64,000 bases of DNA from Agapanthus africanus (taxonomy: Eukaryota; Streptophyta; Magnoliopsida; Asparagales; Amaryllidaceae): positions 261,292,867-261,356,866 of the forward strand of contig CM057342.1 in the NCBI GenBank assembly GCA_030015575.1. Direction: 5' to 3'. Under the pieces are notes generated by a model. It searched no databases. It was not told where the DNA came from and saw only the letters and a list, made by a program, of their open reading frames with translations. This document shows, piece by piece, positions 13,066 through 24,628 of this stretch (position 1 is the stretch's first letter; each line of letters opens with the position of its first letter). A program made the translations under genes and the position numbers.

Positions 13066-13206
13066 AAACTAGAAAAGCCTCAAAATCACTCCATTTTAAA
13101 ACTTCATTTGATTCTACAACGATATCAAGTTCATTACGCAATAGGTTTTCAGAAAAACCTGTCGTAGCCCTCCGTCATTTCGGATAAGAACTGTTTAGTA
13201 TTCGTG

Positions 13207-13415
13207 CTGCGTTTGTTGGCCTTTGTCAAGGCGTAGTGTGCGGTAGCTGAATAATGATTATCTGCTTATGCATATGATGCAGATTGTTTCAGGGTAGTCG
13301 TGCGACCTTGTTGGCCTTTGTCAAGGGCCGTGCGGGTGGGTTTGATTCAATCAAGAAATGACGGGTTGAACTTGACTAGCATGCTATGATTTGTTGGCCT
13401 TTGTCAAGGTCATAG
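13207..13415 (+). other. Three covarying stem-loops in B's leader
   Basis: The core TTGGCCTTTGTCAAGG occurs three times. Its flanking arms pair differently each time: CTGCG/CGTAG (13207-13236, one G-U), CGTGCG/CGTGCG (13299-13334, two G-U) and CTATGA/TCATAG (13384-13415). Confidence 0.8.
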
Positions 13416-13826
13416 GATGCTAGGGGCAAAAGATTATCGGGAATTTCAAGTGTTGAAATTTGCAATGAGATTGCATACCTTCTATGAGATAGTTGGATCC
13501 CGATACCCACTGCGAGTAAGAGTTACTCCTGGGAGAGTTTTACACATTGCAATTAGCCGATCAAGTAGGTGTCTAGAAAGGTGTCAACGGGGTTACGCCT
13601 CTGGGAAAACGAGGTTTACAGTAATTAGGTTCGTGCGAAAGCACGGGGGACCTCCCTCAAAGTACCGACACTGGCCTAGCTGAAAGATTGGCGAACTTGT
13701 AGTGTGTAATTAATCCCGGCTAGTCTTTCCTTTTAGGGTTTGAAGGAAGATTTGATAAAAACAGTGGGAGCCATCCTGATTAGATAAGATAATAACCAAT
13801 CTGATCTTGCACGAGCATACGCTAAA

Positions 13827-16800
13827 ATGTTTTCTTCTCTCTCTCTCCAGGTAGCGACCATTTCATGCCTTAATAAAGATAATAATATGGATGTATTGAC
13901 CGAACCCGCATGTTATACTGTGCTGGGGAACGTTGGTTCCGTTCTTTCCTATAAGAGTTATAGGAATGAACAGGATATAGGGGAATACCAGGATTCCCAT
14001 GCCACCCGAATGAAGAAAGTACATGATGATGCATTTTCTTCGGGTGTGTTCGTTACTGAGAACTGTTTCTCCATTTGCTCTACGTCCTGGGTATTGGACA
14101 CCGGGTCAGGATCCCATATATGTAATCAGTTACATGGGCTTAGGAAAGGTAGAGAACTTGGAGAAGGTGATAAAGACATTAGAGTTGGAAATGGTGCAAT
14201 TGTTGCAGCTAAGACTGTCGGGGAATATCACCTTGTATTACCAACTGGTAATACATTGGTTCTGAATGAATGCTATTACATGCCGAACCTGATATGCAAC
14301 ATTATATCGGTTTCTTTGCTAAGTAAAGAAGGATATAATTTTGTATTACAGGACAATGTTATGAACATTTTCCATAACCAAAAGTTGGTTGGATCAGGCA
14401 CGTTATGCAATGGCATTTATGTTCTAAATCAATCAACAGTTCTGAGCATAACAAACACACACAAGAGGAAGAGTTCTGAACTCAACGAATCCTTCTTGTA
14501 GCATTGTAGACTGGGTCACATCAATGTGACACGACTAGCTAAGTTGCATAAAGATGGATATTTAAATACGTTTGAATTTTCATCTTATGACACTTGCCAG
14601 TCATGTCTCAAAGACAAGATGACCAAAACTCCGTTTACGGGACACGGAGAAAGAGTTACCGAACTCTTAGGACTGATACATAGTGATGTATGCGGTCCTA
14701 TGTCTACACATGCCAGGGATGGTTCTTCGTACTTCATTACATTTACTGACGATCTTTCTAGATTCGGATATGTGTTCCTGATGAAACACAAATCAAAAGC
14801 TTTTGAGAAATTTAGAGAATATAAACAAGAAGTCGAGAACCAAACCGGAAAAAGTATTAAAATCCTACGATCTGATCGAGGAGGGGAATACTTGAGCAAT
14901 GAATTCATGGACTTCCTAAAAGAGAATGGGATTCTCTCTCAGCTGACTCCTCCATATACACCATAGCACAACGGTGTATCAGAACGGAGGAACCGCACCC
15001 TATTAGATATGGCGCGCTCTATGATGAGCACAGCTGAGTTACCTATTTCCTTCTGGGGATATGCGCTGGAAACAGCAGCATACCTATTGAATCAAGTTCC
15101 ATCTAAATCTGTACCTACCACACCATATGAGATATGGAGTGGGAAGAGACCATGTCTTAAACGAGTTAAGATATGGGGTTGCCCGGCCTATGTCAAAAGG
15201 CAAAATCCGGACAAACTCGAGGCACGGTCAGTTCTATGCAAGTTTGTGGGATATCCCAAACATTCACATGGATATCTTTTCTACCATACAGAGGAACAAA
15301 AAGTGTTTATTTCTCGACATGCCACCTTTTTGGAAAAGGAATTTCTTGCAAAAGAAATTAGTGGCGAGCAGGTAGAACTGGAAGAAATTCCGGCTACACA
15401 AACTCAAACTGAAGATTTAGTGGAACAAGAGGATTCAGTAGCTCCCAATGAACCCCAGCCTCTCCGCCGATCTAGTAGGGTTCCTCGCCAACCTGAGAGA
15501 TACTACGGTTTTCTCATGGATGGTGGGAGCGAGGATTGCATCATGGAGGATGATGACCCAACTAGCTTCGAGCAGGCCATCACGAGTAGGGACTCAGTGA
15601 AATGGCTGGATGCTATGCGGTCCGAGATGGAATCCATGTACACCAACAAAGTATGGATTTTGGAAGTTGCTCCTGAAGGGGTAAAACCCATTGGGAGCAA
15701 GTGGATCTTCAAAAAGAAACTTGGTGTAGATGGGAAAGTGGAGACTTTCAAAGCTAGACTTGTAGCAAAGGGTTTTCGTCAAAGACCAGGTGTGGACTAT
15801 GACGAAACCTTTTCTCTAGTGGCTATGCTTAAATCCATCCGAATCATGCTTGCCATTGCTGCCTTTCATGACTACGAAATCTGGGAAATGGATGTTAAGA
15901 CCGCCTTTCTAAATGGTGATTTAGAAGAGTGCGTGTACATGACTCAGCCAGAGGGCTTCGTAGACAGTGGGAGCAGCGGAAAGGTGTGCAAGCTGCTTAA
16001 ATCCATTTATGGATTAAAGCAAGCATCGCGGAGTTGGAACATCTGCTTTGACGTCGTTATCAAAGAGTTTGATTTCGTCAAAAATCCAGATGAACCTTGT
16101 ATCTACAAGAAGGTGGCAGAGAGTAAGGTTGTCTTCCTCGTATTGTACGTGGACGACATACTCTTGATAGGAAATGATATTCCTATGCTGCAAGCGGTCA
16201 AGCTCTTCTTATCACAAAGATTCTCAATGAAAGATCTTGGTGATGCCTCCTGCATATTGGGAATTAGGATCTATAGAGATAGATCCAAACGGTTTTTGGG
16301 ATTGTCCCAATCCAGGTACATTGACACCATACTAAAGTGGTTTAGTATGGAAGAGTCCAAGCGTGGGAACTTGCCCACGATCTCTGGAGTCACTCTCTCC
16401 AAAGAGATGTCTCCCAAGACTGATTTGGAGAGAGCTCGCATGCAAGGGATACCCTATGCTTCGGCAGTAGGCTCTATCATGTATGCGATGCTATGTACCA
16501 GACCCGATGTAGCATACTCACTAAGTGTAGTGAGCAGGTATCAAGCTGATCCTGGAGAGAGTCACTGGACAGCTGTGAAGAGCATTCTCAAGTACTTGCG
16601 AAAGACTAGAGATATGTTCTTGGTGTATGGTAACGGAGAACTCCAAGTGGAGTCCTTTACCGATTCGAGCTTCCAGAGTGATAAGGACGACTCTAAGTCG
16701 CAGTCGGGCTTTGTCTTTACCCTTTACGGAGGGGCGGTTAGCTGGAAGAGTTCCAAGCAGGAAACCGTGGCAGACTCGACGATGGAGGCTGAATACATCG

Positions 16801-17132
16801 CTGCCAACGATGCTGCCAAAGAGGCTGTCTGGATCAAGAAGTTCATTACTGAACTTGGAGTGGTTCCATCCATTGAGCGTCCAATACCTTTGTATTGCGA
16901 TAACAATGGAGCGGTGGCTTTGGCCAAGGAACCCAGGTCCCATCAGCGGTCCAGGCATATTCTGAGGCGGTATCACCTGATCCGGGAGATAGTTGATCGC
17001 CGGGAGATCGAGGTCAGGAGAGTTGACACGAAGAACAACACGGCGGATCCACTCACGAAGACCATTCCCCAGACACAGTTTGAGAGACTCTTCGGGATGC
17101 TCGGTATGCGATACTACAGCAGCTGGCCCTAG
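13827..17132 (+). pseudogene. Element B gag-less pol: protease, integrase, RT, RNase H with two amber codons
   Basis: One reading frame runs from 13827 to TAG 17130-17132, interrupted by TAG at 14499-14501 and 14964-14966. The first (FL-stop-HCRLGH) replaces Trp and the second (YTP-stop-HNGVSE) replaces Gln, judged by F. Domains in order: a ~55-residue novel leader; protease (WVLDTGSGSHIC, ~14085); pre-integrase zinc region (HCRLGH...CQSC); integrase core (HSDVCGPM, SDRGGEY, NGVSERRNR); RT (DVKTAFLNGDLEE, YVDDILLIGND); RNase H (TMEAEYIAANDA, YCDNN, RHILRRYHLIRE, NTADPLTK). Gag and its CCHC knuckle are absent. The polypurine tract follows 10 bases after the stop. No complete polyprotein can be made without readthrough. 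Confidence 0.92.
13865..14030 (+). other. Segment of unknown origin replacing gag in element B
   Basis: Similarity to F's gag start (GCGACCATT) ends near 13864. It resumes near 14030 just before the protease (SGVFVTENCFSI). F has about 840 bp of gag here, whereas B has about 165 bp of unrelated sequence, open in the pol frame. It contains three successive hairpins: 13927-13940 (GGAAC/GTTCC), 13946-13966 (9-bp stem) and 13981-13998 (GGGAAT/ATTCCC). Confidence 0.75.
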
Positions 17133-17135
17133 TGC

Positions 17136-17146
17136 AAGTGGGAGAT
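17136..17146 (+). other. Polypurine tract of element B
   Basis: AAGTGGGAGAT immediately before the 3' LTR. Confidence 0.9.
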
Positions 17147-19356
17147 TGTTAGTTGTATGTATACCCTAGATGCCAGTATTGTACAGATGTTGTATATTAT
17201 ATTGGATGCTTGGACATATATAGAGATGACTTTCTTGCTCGATATGATAGTATGCTATCTGGTTACTCTTTATCTTAACATGTACACTAGTCTCTTTATA
17301 CTGTCTTATAGTTACATGTTGGTAAAGCCCTTAGGATGTGTACTTGACTACCTGGACTATGATGTGGATCATACTAGTGGGGACATGGTAGTCCATAAGT
17401 ACATCCTTCAAGGTCCCTAGTCGTGGGTGTATCGAGACGGGGCATCGATATACCAGTGTAGACTAGCGTATACGCTTCTCGACCCATGTGATGGGCGATG
17501 GATGATCCCATATCCATTGGTGTTTGACATCAGAGATGGTATACGGGTGCTCAGTGGAGACTGGGTACACTGGACGGACTCGCCGAGAACTCCCAGATGG
17601 TATTATACCCCACGTCAGATGGCAGTTCTCAGGTGACACTTGTACAGGTTAGTCTGTAGACCCGAGATCGTCATAGAGTCTTGTGTGATTCCCACTGTGC
17701 TTTGATCTCCACCTTACCATGTCCATGAGGGCGTGCAAAACGGTGGTCTTTGGGCACAGTCCCGAGTCACATGGAGGCAATGAGCGATAGGAGGGGTTTC
17801 GTCTCTCCCGGTATTGGGAGTTGATGTTGCGCAGTGCTCGATTGGCCGTAACAGGGAAGTCCCTGGCCAGGGCTGATCAGAGATTTGCTGGTAAGTGTTA
17901 CCAGTAGTTTCTCGACCCGTTATGAGCCTCACATCGGCACGACTTATCGGTTATTGGGGTCTGACGTATACCACCCCTAGACTAGATATGCGACATATCA
18001 GACGAACAGACCGGACTGTACGGTAAGTGTTACTGGTCGGATTCGCAGGAGTGTGAGCGGGCTAGCTCGTCGATCTTCTGATCGCTCAATACCCGGGTGG
18101 CCGTTACGTTTAGCAGACAGCTTGCGGCTTGTGGGTGCTTGATATGATCATCATCTGCTACCGGCGTATTGACGAGTCTTTAGAGTCCTACACAGAGGTT
18201 TCCTGGCTCAAGCGAAACGAAATAGGAGCGCATATGAGATATGTGAAGGACCGAGAATAATGCGTGTATGTGATACCGCATTTCATTCTCGCGATATATG
18301 TTTCGATTGGTTATATTTGATATGACCTAGTTATCGAATCATTGATTCAATAAATCGATACATTGGATTCTAGTCGGTTATGTGCGACATGACCGGATCA
18401 TTGAATCAAATGTTGATTTAATGATTTAATGCATAATTATATATTTGATATATTGCATTGCATTAACTAGTAGTGGTTCACTTTAAACGGATTTTTCTCA
18501 CTTGATGCACATTGTATATGTGATATGCTTTAGTGCACTACTTTGTATCATGTTTGATGATACTTGATAATGTGGTTTAGTAAAAAAGGTTAAACCATGG
18601 TTAAGTGATGATTAGGGTTTGGGTTTTTCATTTATTTATTTGTTTATTTATTTGGAAAGGATTAAGTTGAGAATGGTGGCTTATTTTGGAGCTATGTTGA
18701 AGCTTCTTGAAGCTTTGACAAAGTCCACCATCCTTATCTCATCCTTAACCCTAACCACTCTAACTAACCTTGGTTTAATCTCTACACTTGACCATGGTCA
18801 AGATATGATAAGTATTCATATTAGTTTTATTTTTAAAAATAGAAGACTTATCATTCTTTCTTTATCTTCATCTTCTTCTTCTTCTTCAAGCTTGCTACTT
18901 TAATGGCAACTTGAGATCTAGTGAGATAAATCCAATTCTAAAGTGAACCCACCTCCTATTTCTTCACCCTCTACCTCTTGCCAAGTTGTTTTGGGTGTTT
19001 TCTTCACAAGTTTCACAACTTTGTGAAGTCGGAGCTTGAGTTTGTGCAACCTCGACGTAGATCGTCTTTGACACGAAGCCGACGACCTATTCCGCACGTT
19101 TCTCCGATGAAGCCGTCACGAGAGTCCAAGGTTCAAGATGGACAGCGAGAGGACGCCCTCGTGGAGCTAAGGAAGTGGGTATCCGGATCTACAAAGGTTG
19201 TAGCATCTTAACTTTAGTTAAATTGTTAACTAGTTTTCCGTTTCGCCTAAACATCTAGTAAACGATCCGTGTTAGGGTTTCTCGGCACCAATAATTTTTG
19301 AAATTGGCATGTTCGATGCCTTGTGAGACTTCCTTAGGATGCCTAGGAACCCTACA
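17147..19356 (+). repeat. Element B 3' LTR
   Basis: 2,210 bp, the same length as 8817-11026, starting TGTTAGTTGTATG and ending CCCTACA. About 18 scattered differences from the 5' LTR. Followed by GATTC (19357-19361). Confidence 0.94.
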
Positions 19357-19361
19357 GATTC

Positions 19362-20597
19362 TGCTTTTTGACAAAAGCCAGACAACCCCAAATCTTAATT
19401 CGTTTAAGGAATGGTCTCTTCCCATATCATATCTCATATGGAGTAGTAGATACGGTCTTGGTTGGAACCCTATTCAACAGATATGCTGCAGTCTCCAATG
19501 CATGCCCCCAAAAGGAGAGAGGTAACTCGGCATCACTCATCATGGATCACACCATATCCAATATGGCGCGATTCCTCCGTTCTGACACACCATTGTGCTG
19601 TGGTGTGTAAGGGGGAGTGAGCTGAGAGAGAATCCCATTCTCTTTTAGGAAGTCCGAAAACTCTGTACTGAGATACTCTCCACCTCGATCCGATCAAAGT
19701 ATCTTGATGCTCATTCCAGTTTGTTTTTCTACTTCAAGTTTGTACTCCTTGAATTTCTCGAAAGCTTCAGACTTATGCTTTAATAAAAATAGATGACCGA
19801 ATCTTGAGAAATCATCAGTAAAAGTTATGAAGTAAGAAAAACCGTCTCTCGCATATGTTGACATTGGGCCGCATACATCACTATGTATGAGGCCTAAGAG
19901 TTCTGTTGCTCTTTCTCCATGTCCAGTAAACGGAGTTTTGGTCATCTTACCTTTGATACAAGACTGACAAGTCGCATAAGATTTATATTCAAAAGGGTTT
20001 AAATATCCATCTTTATGAAGCTTGTTTAGTCTTGTTTCGTTAATATGACCAAGTCTACAATGTCAAAGAAAATCTTCATTTATATCTGGAAATTTTCTTT
20101 TGTTTGTGTGTTGTATGTTGAAAACTGTGTGTTGATTTAGGACGTATATCCCATTATTAAGTGTACCATACCCAACCAACTCTTGATTGAGGTTAATGTT
20201 CATAACATTATTCTGCAATACAAAATGATATCCTTCATTTTCTAACAAAGAAATGGATACTATATTACAAAGCATACTAGGTACATAATAACATGGGTTC
20301 AAAACCAATATACAACCCGACGGCAACCCCAGGTGATACTCTCCCACTGAAACTGCATGTACATTGGAACCATTTCCAACTCGGAGAGTGTGATCACCGG
20401 TCTTCAAAACTATGCTATTTCTCAAGCCCTGCACAGAATTGCAGATATGAGAACCCAAACCAGTATCCAATACCCAGGAAGCAGAGTTTATAGAAAAACA
20501 GTTTTCAGTCACAAACACACCTGAAGCGGAAGCATCACCATACTTCTTTTTCTTGAGATCAAGGTACTCAGTACAGTTTCGCTTCCAGTGTCCCAAC
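19362..20597 (-). pseudogene. Element C pol, 5' half: CCHC tail, protease, integrase (broken)
   Basis: Read from 20597 down: the second half of the zinc knuckle (GHWKRNC), KKKKYGDASASGVFVTEN, protease (WVLDTGLGSHICN), the pre-integrase region, then integrase (HSDVCGPMSTYARDG, TDDFSRFGH, SDRGGEYLS, NGVSERRNR). Stops include TGA for Trp at 20063-20065 (FL-stop-HCRLGH, the codon that is also a stop in B), TGA for Arg near 19695 (IL-stop-SDRGG) and TGA for Trp near 19436. Solo LTR E splits it from gag on the right. Element B splits it from the RT half on the left. Confidence 0.9.
20593..20597. repeat. Target site duplication of solo LTR E (left)
   Basis: CCAAC here, CCGAC at 24624-24628 (one substitution). 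The site falls inside element C's CCHC knuckle codons. Confidence 0.85.
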
Positions 20598-22903
20598 TGT
20601 AACATTTCAGAAAATATAAAATATTATTTTTGGAATTTAATATTAAAATAATATATTTCGCGAAAACTACCCGATTTGCGAAATTGGGGTTTTCGTAAAA
20701 CGGTATAAATATATACCAATATTTGTGAAATAATTGGAAATTAAAATGATTTATTCATTTAAAAACATATTTATTGGATTTGATATTTTTATAATTAATT
20801 ATATGCAGTTTAAACAAAAACTTGATTAGTGCACTACTAATCGCGATTAGACCAAATCCGTGTTTCTACTTTTTCCCATGACTAGTGCACCATGTCATGT
20901 TGCATTTTGTTGCATGTTGTTGCATTTGTGTTATTTTATGGGTATTATGTGTATTTTTGTGAGAAAAAGAGAAAAGGGTTAAAAGGAGAATGATTGGAGA
21001 GAGAGAGAGAGTGAAGCATGGACTTAAGAGGGTGAGAATAAGAACGAGTAAGGGTAGGGGAGAGAGAGAGGCTGCCATCATTCATTTTTCCCCATTGTTT
21101 CCTTCATCTTCTTCAACTCGTCTCCCTCCACCTCTACCACATGAAATCATCTCAAAATCTTCATCAAAACCCTAAACTCTTTTCATTGAAGATGATCCCC
21201 TCCTCATCCTCAACACTTTGGACCAATCAAAGTTGGATTTTGAAGACTTTGGGAAGCTAAGGTTTTTCTTGAGTTGCCCAAGTGAGGTATATCTTCTCCC
21301 ATTTAGTTTAGTTTGAGTTTTCTTGTATTCTAGTTTAGTTTAGAATGTGATTTGGTTAGGGTATGTGATGTTTAGAAATTTCAAGAGAAAGGGTTGGGTG
21401 ATGGTGTGGATTTGATGATGTTTAGGGGCTGTTACAAGACTTGGGTGGTGTTTTACTGGCCTAGAATAGAGAATACGGACTTAGGAATCATCCCATGTCG
21501 GTTTTGTGAAGTTTGGTGTGCCTACAGGGAATCTGGAGCAACCTGGGGTAATTCTGAGAAAAACAAACAATACCATTGACCGAGGCTGAACACTAAGAGA
21601 CCACCCTACGAAGACGAACCCCAACGGAGCAGATTGGGCCGAGGTGGCCAGTTTTGAGGGCTATGTGGCCGGCCTCAGTGTGGGCATTTGGGTCTAGGTT
21701 TGGTCTGTAGCTCAGTTACTTCATATACAACCCCGCTGCATTGTTTGTTTAGGCTCTTTTCACCCGACTGAAAATTTTGGAGTGATTTCTTGAGTTGCTG
21801 CTTTGGTGTCGGGTTATGTTTTCCGATATTGGATTTCTCGGTTTTAGTATTTGATATTGTGTTTGGTTGTTGGGCATTTGTACGTCAACAACAAGGGTTG
21901 GTTGATTGTTTTGCATGTGTAGACTATAGGTTCTAACCTATGAGCGCACAGTATGCCGTATTGGTTTTCCGAACTCGATTTTAATAGCATTTGCGATTTG
22001 TATTGATTGTAGGTACCTTCGCGTGGATTCCGAGACGACGGAGCATGGCGTCATCGACTTCGGCAAGCAAGGATCTAGGTGAGTAGATTTATATCTACGG
22101 GGGAAGTCGGGTGGATGGCGTATAGCACCCCCGCAAATTATAAATGGAAACTGATTTATAGGATACAGTCGTAGAAACCTAGAGTAGAAAACTAGGGATA
22201 TGGTTACAAAGATAGTTAGAGATGATATGAGTGATTGGTTATATATATATATGGAGATTTGAAATGAAAGCCTTAGGGATATGAAAAGTGAATGTGAATC
22301 ACGACTTATAGATATGTAGTTGCACTATAATAAGTATGAGTTTTAGAGTAGCATGACCTTTGATGTATAAGATAGAATGTATATGTAAGATGACTTGATG
22401 TAAGATGACTTGATGTGATGAAAAGAATATACGATGTGATATGATGACTTGATTGATATGGCGGTATACGGATGCGAGTCGATAAGAGATGATTGATACC
22501 TTTGCCGGTCCCCTGATATGAGGTTATTATGGATGTGACCTGGGATATAGGTATATAGATATATATAATGTTGTGAATCATGAGTGATATGTCGTACGAG
22601 ACGTTAGGTCTGTACCCTCATTGTCATATAGGTTGATAGGATCCCTAATGGTTTAATGCCGCCGTACGATGATTGACCGTACGTGATGAGTTTTATGATG
22701 ATTGATCCATACCCTTGACTAGAGGATGTCGTACGATGGATTATACCGTACGTGATGTTGTGAGGCTGGATGCCAATTGATAGATTCACCGACTCGGTCT
22801 TGTTATATACGTATACCTTATAGCATTTAGCTGACGATTTACTTATTCTACGTTCATGTCATTCTCATTGCATTGCATATACCTGTGCTAGTACACCTAC
22901 ACC

Positions 22904-22969
22904 ATTATCGATGATGCGTATGTTACACTTACACAGATTGGCCGGCTCACACACTTCATCATCGATAAT
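22904..22969 (+). other. 13-bp perfect inverted repeat in LTR E
   Basis: ATTATCGATGATG at 22904-22916 and CATCATCGATAAT at 22957-22969, with a 40-nt spacer. It can form a stem-loop or cruciform. Confidence 0.85.
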
Positions 22970-23569
22970 TTCTATGTCACTACACAGTAGAATTACTGTA
23001 TCATGATATGACTCCTTACATGATTTACTTGCTATGTTCACATCATTACGATATGTTGCATGATATACCGATATTGTCACATCACTGTTCCATGTTGCAT
23101 GATATACGGATATGCTTACATTTCTGTTATATGTCACATACATCATGCTTTATGATTATACGCATTGAGATATGCTGTTTTCATGAGATTTTTGGATTTG
23201 AGAACCGTGATCAAATTTCAAAGGAAATTATGTGTTGTTTTAAAAACCCGGTTTCTCTTGATATGATATTTTAAGACGTCCATCATGTGTTTTCTCGGTT
23301 CTGAGATTGGCATGTGAAACCCGATTCGAGGAGCGGTAGGCACCGTCTATGGGTACATGGTGGACCCGGTGAGGTACCCCGAGGCAAGAAGACTCGTACT
23401 GTTAGGCGGTGAGCCTGGCAGGGGAGCACTACCTACTGGTGATAATATTTGGACTCGACAGTTATCCGGAGGATACCGACCGGAGTCGTAAGATGATATG
23501 GGCCGATCCGGACTGACGGAGCCCGTGGGCCGATCCATATTGATAGAGCTCGAGAGATATGAGTATTTG

Positions 23570-23743
23570 CGTGTCGATGTTGGACACGAGTTTCATGATA
23601 TTTCAAGTGTCGGTGTTGGACACTCATGTTCCATGATTTTGATGTGTCGTTGATGGACACACGTTGATTGATATCCTCATATTTACATGCATATGCTTTC
23701 ATGATATTTAGATGCATGATGTTGTTGTGTCATTGGTTGACAC
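23570..23743 (+). other. Covarying GTGTC/GACAC hairpin array in LTR E
   Basis: Four hairpins with 7-nt loops at 23570-23587, 23606-23623, 23644-23661 and 23726-23743. The inner stem GTGTC/GACAC is constant. The outer pair changes C-G, A-T, T-A, T-G. The first three are spaced 36-38 bp apart. Confidence 0.8.
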
Positions 23744-24628
23744 GTGGGTGAAATCCATATGCATACATGCATTGATTATATGGTTGGATGATATCCACTT
23801 GCATATAGGCTTTGAGTATATTGTTGGCACATATGTAGATACGGTCACCCTAGATATCATAGTATTACCTTTATGATATAGTTGACCTAGGAATCGTTGT
23901 TTATTCGATTTCTACCTGATGATGTTTTCTACTCACGAGTTAGCAACTAACCCCCATTGTGCCACAGTTCTTGCAGGTTGACCACATGGATCAGTAGCGG
24001 CACCGCTGGCTCACAGCTGCATTTGGGTGTTTTGCTTCGGTAGGTGGTACATGTTGGATCGTACCACTCTTGTATTTATTATTCCTGCTGTATCTAGTTA
24101 ACTCCGTCAAATCAGAAACTAGTATATGTAGTAAGACTTAGCAAGACTTGTAGTTGCGAGACTTAGAGCGATGAGTTATATGTTCGCTTGGTGGGTTGAT
24201 GTCTTGCTTTATTCATTATTCTTTGTGCTGATCTTCACCGTTGGGCGTCGTATATTTATGACTTGCGTGGTTGTGAATCCGCCGATTGACGAAGAGCTAG
24301 CTCCCTCTTGGGGATGCCTTTTATATTATTATGTGTATGTGGTTTTGGATCAAAATATACAAAGGAGGTGCTGCCCAAATTTTTAAAAGACGAAAAATGT
24401 TTTTTTTCAACTAGTAAAATTCACTGCATTTTTCATGTCCCACTATTTATGCATTTAAGAAAATGATTTGATTTTCATCATACCTTTATTTCAAAACTTC
24501 ACCTCTTCTATTTTCTTAATAAGGTTTAGATTTTTGGGCTTCGGCTTACTTGAATTATGTTACGCCTTTAGACGTTGCGTGGTTTAAGTACCGGTCACGA
24601 GCTAATATTTTCGGGTCGTGACACCGAC

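Larger units (their letters stand above)
11040..13826 (+). other. Element B 5' leader (non-coding, structured)
   Basis: A 2.8-kb stretch with no convincing protein. It holds a 20-bp hairpin at 11228-11270; a block conserved with the leaders of F and C (about 12290-12720); a CGTTAG/CTAACG hairpin at 12639-12659; a ~90-bp duplication (12832-12920 and 12976-13065); and three copies of a covarying stem-loop (13207-13236, 13299-13334, 13384-13415). It ends in a pyrimidine tract with CAG, like a 3' splice site, just before the pol frame. Confidence 0.75.
8817..19356 (+). mobile_element. Copia element B, complete structure (10,540 bp)
   Basis: Two 2,210-bp LTRs, an initiator-Met primer site, a 2.8-kb leader, a protease-integrase-RT-RNase H frame, a polypurine tract and GATTC duplications. 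It lies in element C's integrase in the opposite orientation. I counted about 18 differences between its LTRs (near 0.8%), so it is younger than C but older than F. It cannot be autonomous: nearly all of gag is missing and pol has two in-frame stops. Confidence 0.93.
20598..24623 (+). mobile_element. Solo LTR E of the long-LTR (chromovirus-like) family, 4,026 bp
   Basis: Starts TGTAACATTTCAG and ends TCGGGTCGTGACA, with no internal domain and a near-perfect 5-bp TSD. The reverse complements of array LTRs 1-3 have the same ends and share several internal blocks. Notable contents: a 13-bp inverted repeat (22904-22916/22957-22969), paired CGTACG palindromes (22663-22684, 22730-22752), a hairpin array (23570-23743), and a block around 24285-24330 conserved with the array LTRs. 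TGT...ACA ends with an initiator-Met primer site in relatives suggest the Tekay/Del chromovirus group, which is inference. Confidence 0.92.

Noticed and set aside
11040-13826. A host gene or captured gene in B's leader
   Set aside because: Open frames are short and not shared with the leaders of F or C. What is conserved is structure and sequence blocks, not codons.
15009-17132. A 707-codon frame starting with Met as a separate gene
   Set aside because: It is the downstream part of element B's pol. The Met lies inside the integrase domain and the frame continues upstream past the TAG at 14964-14966.
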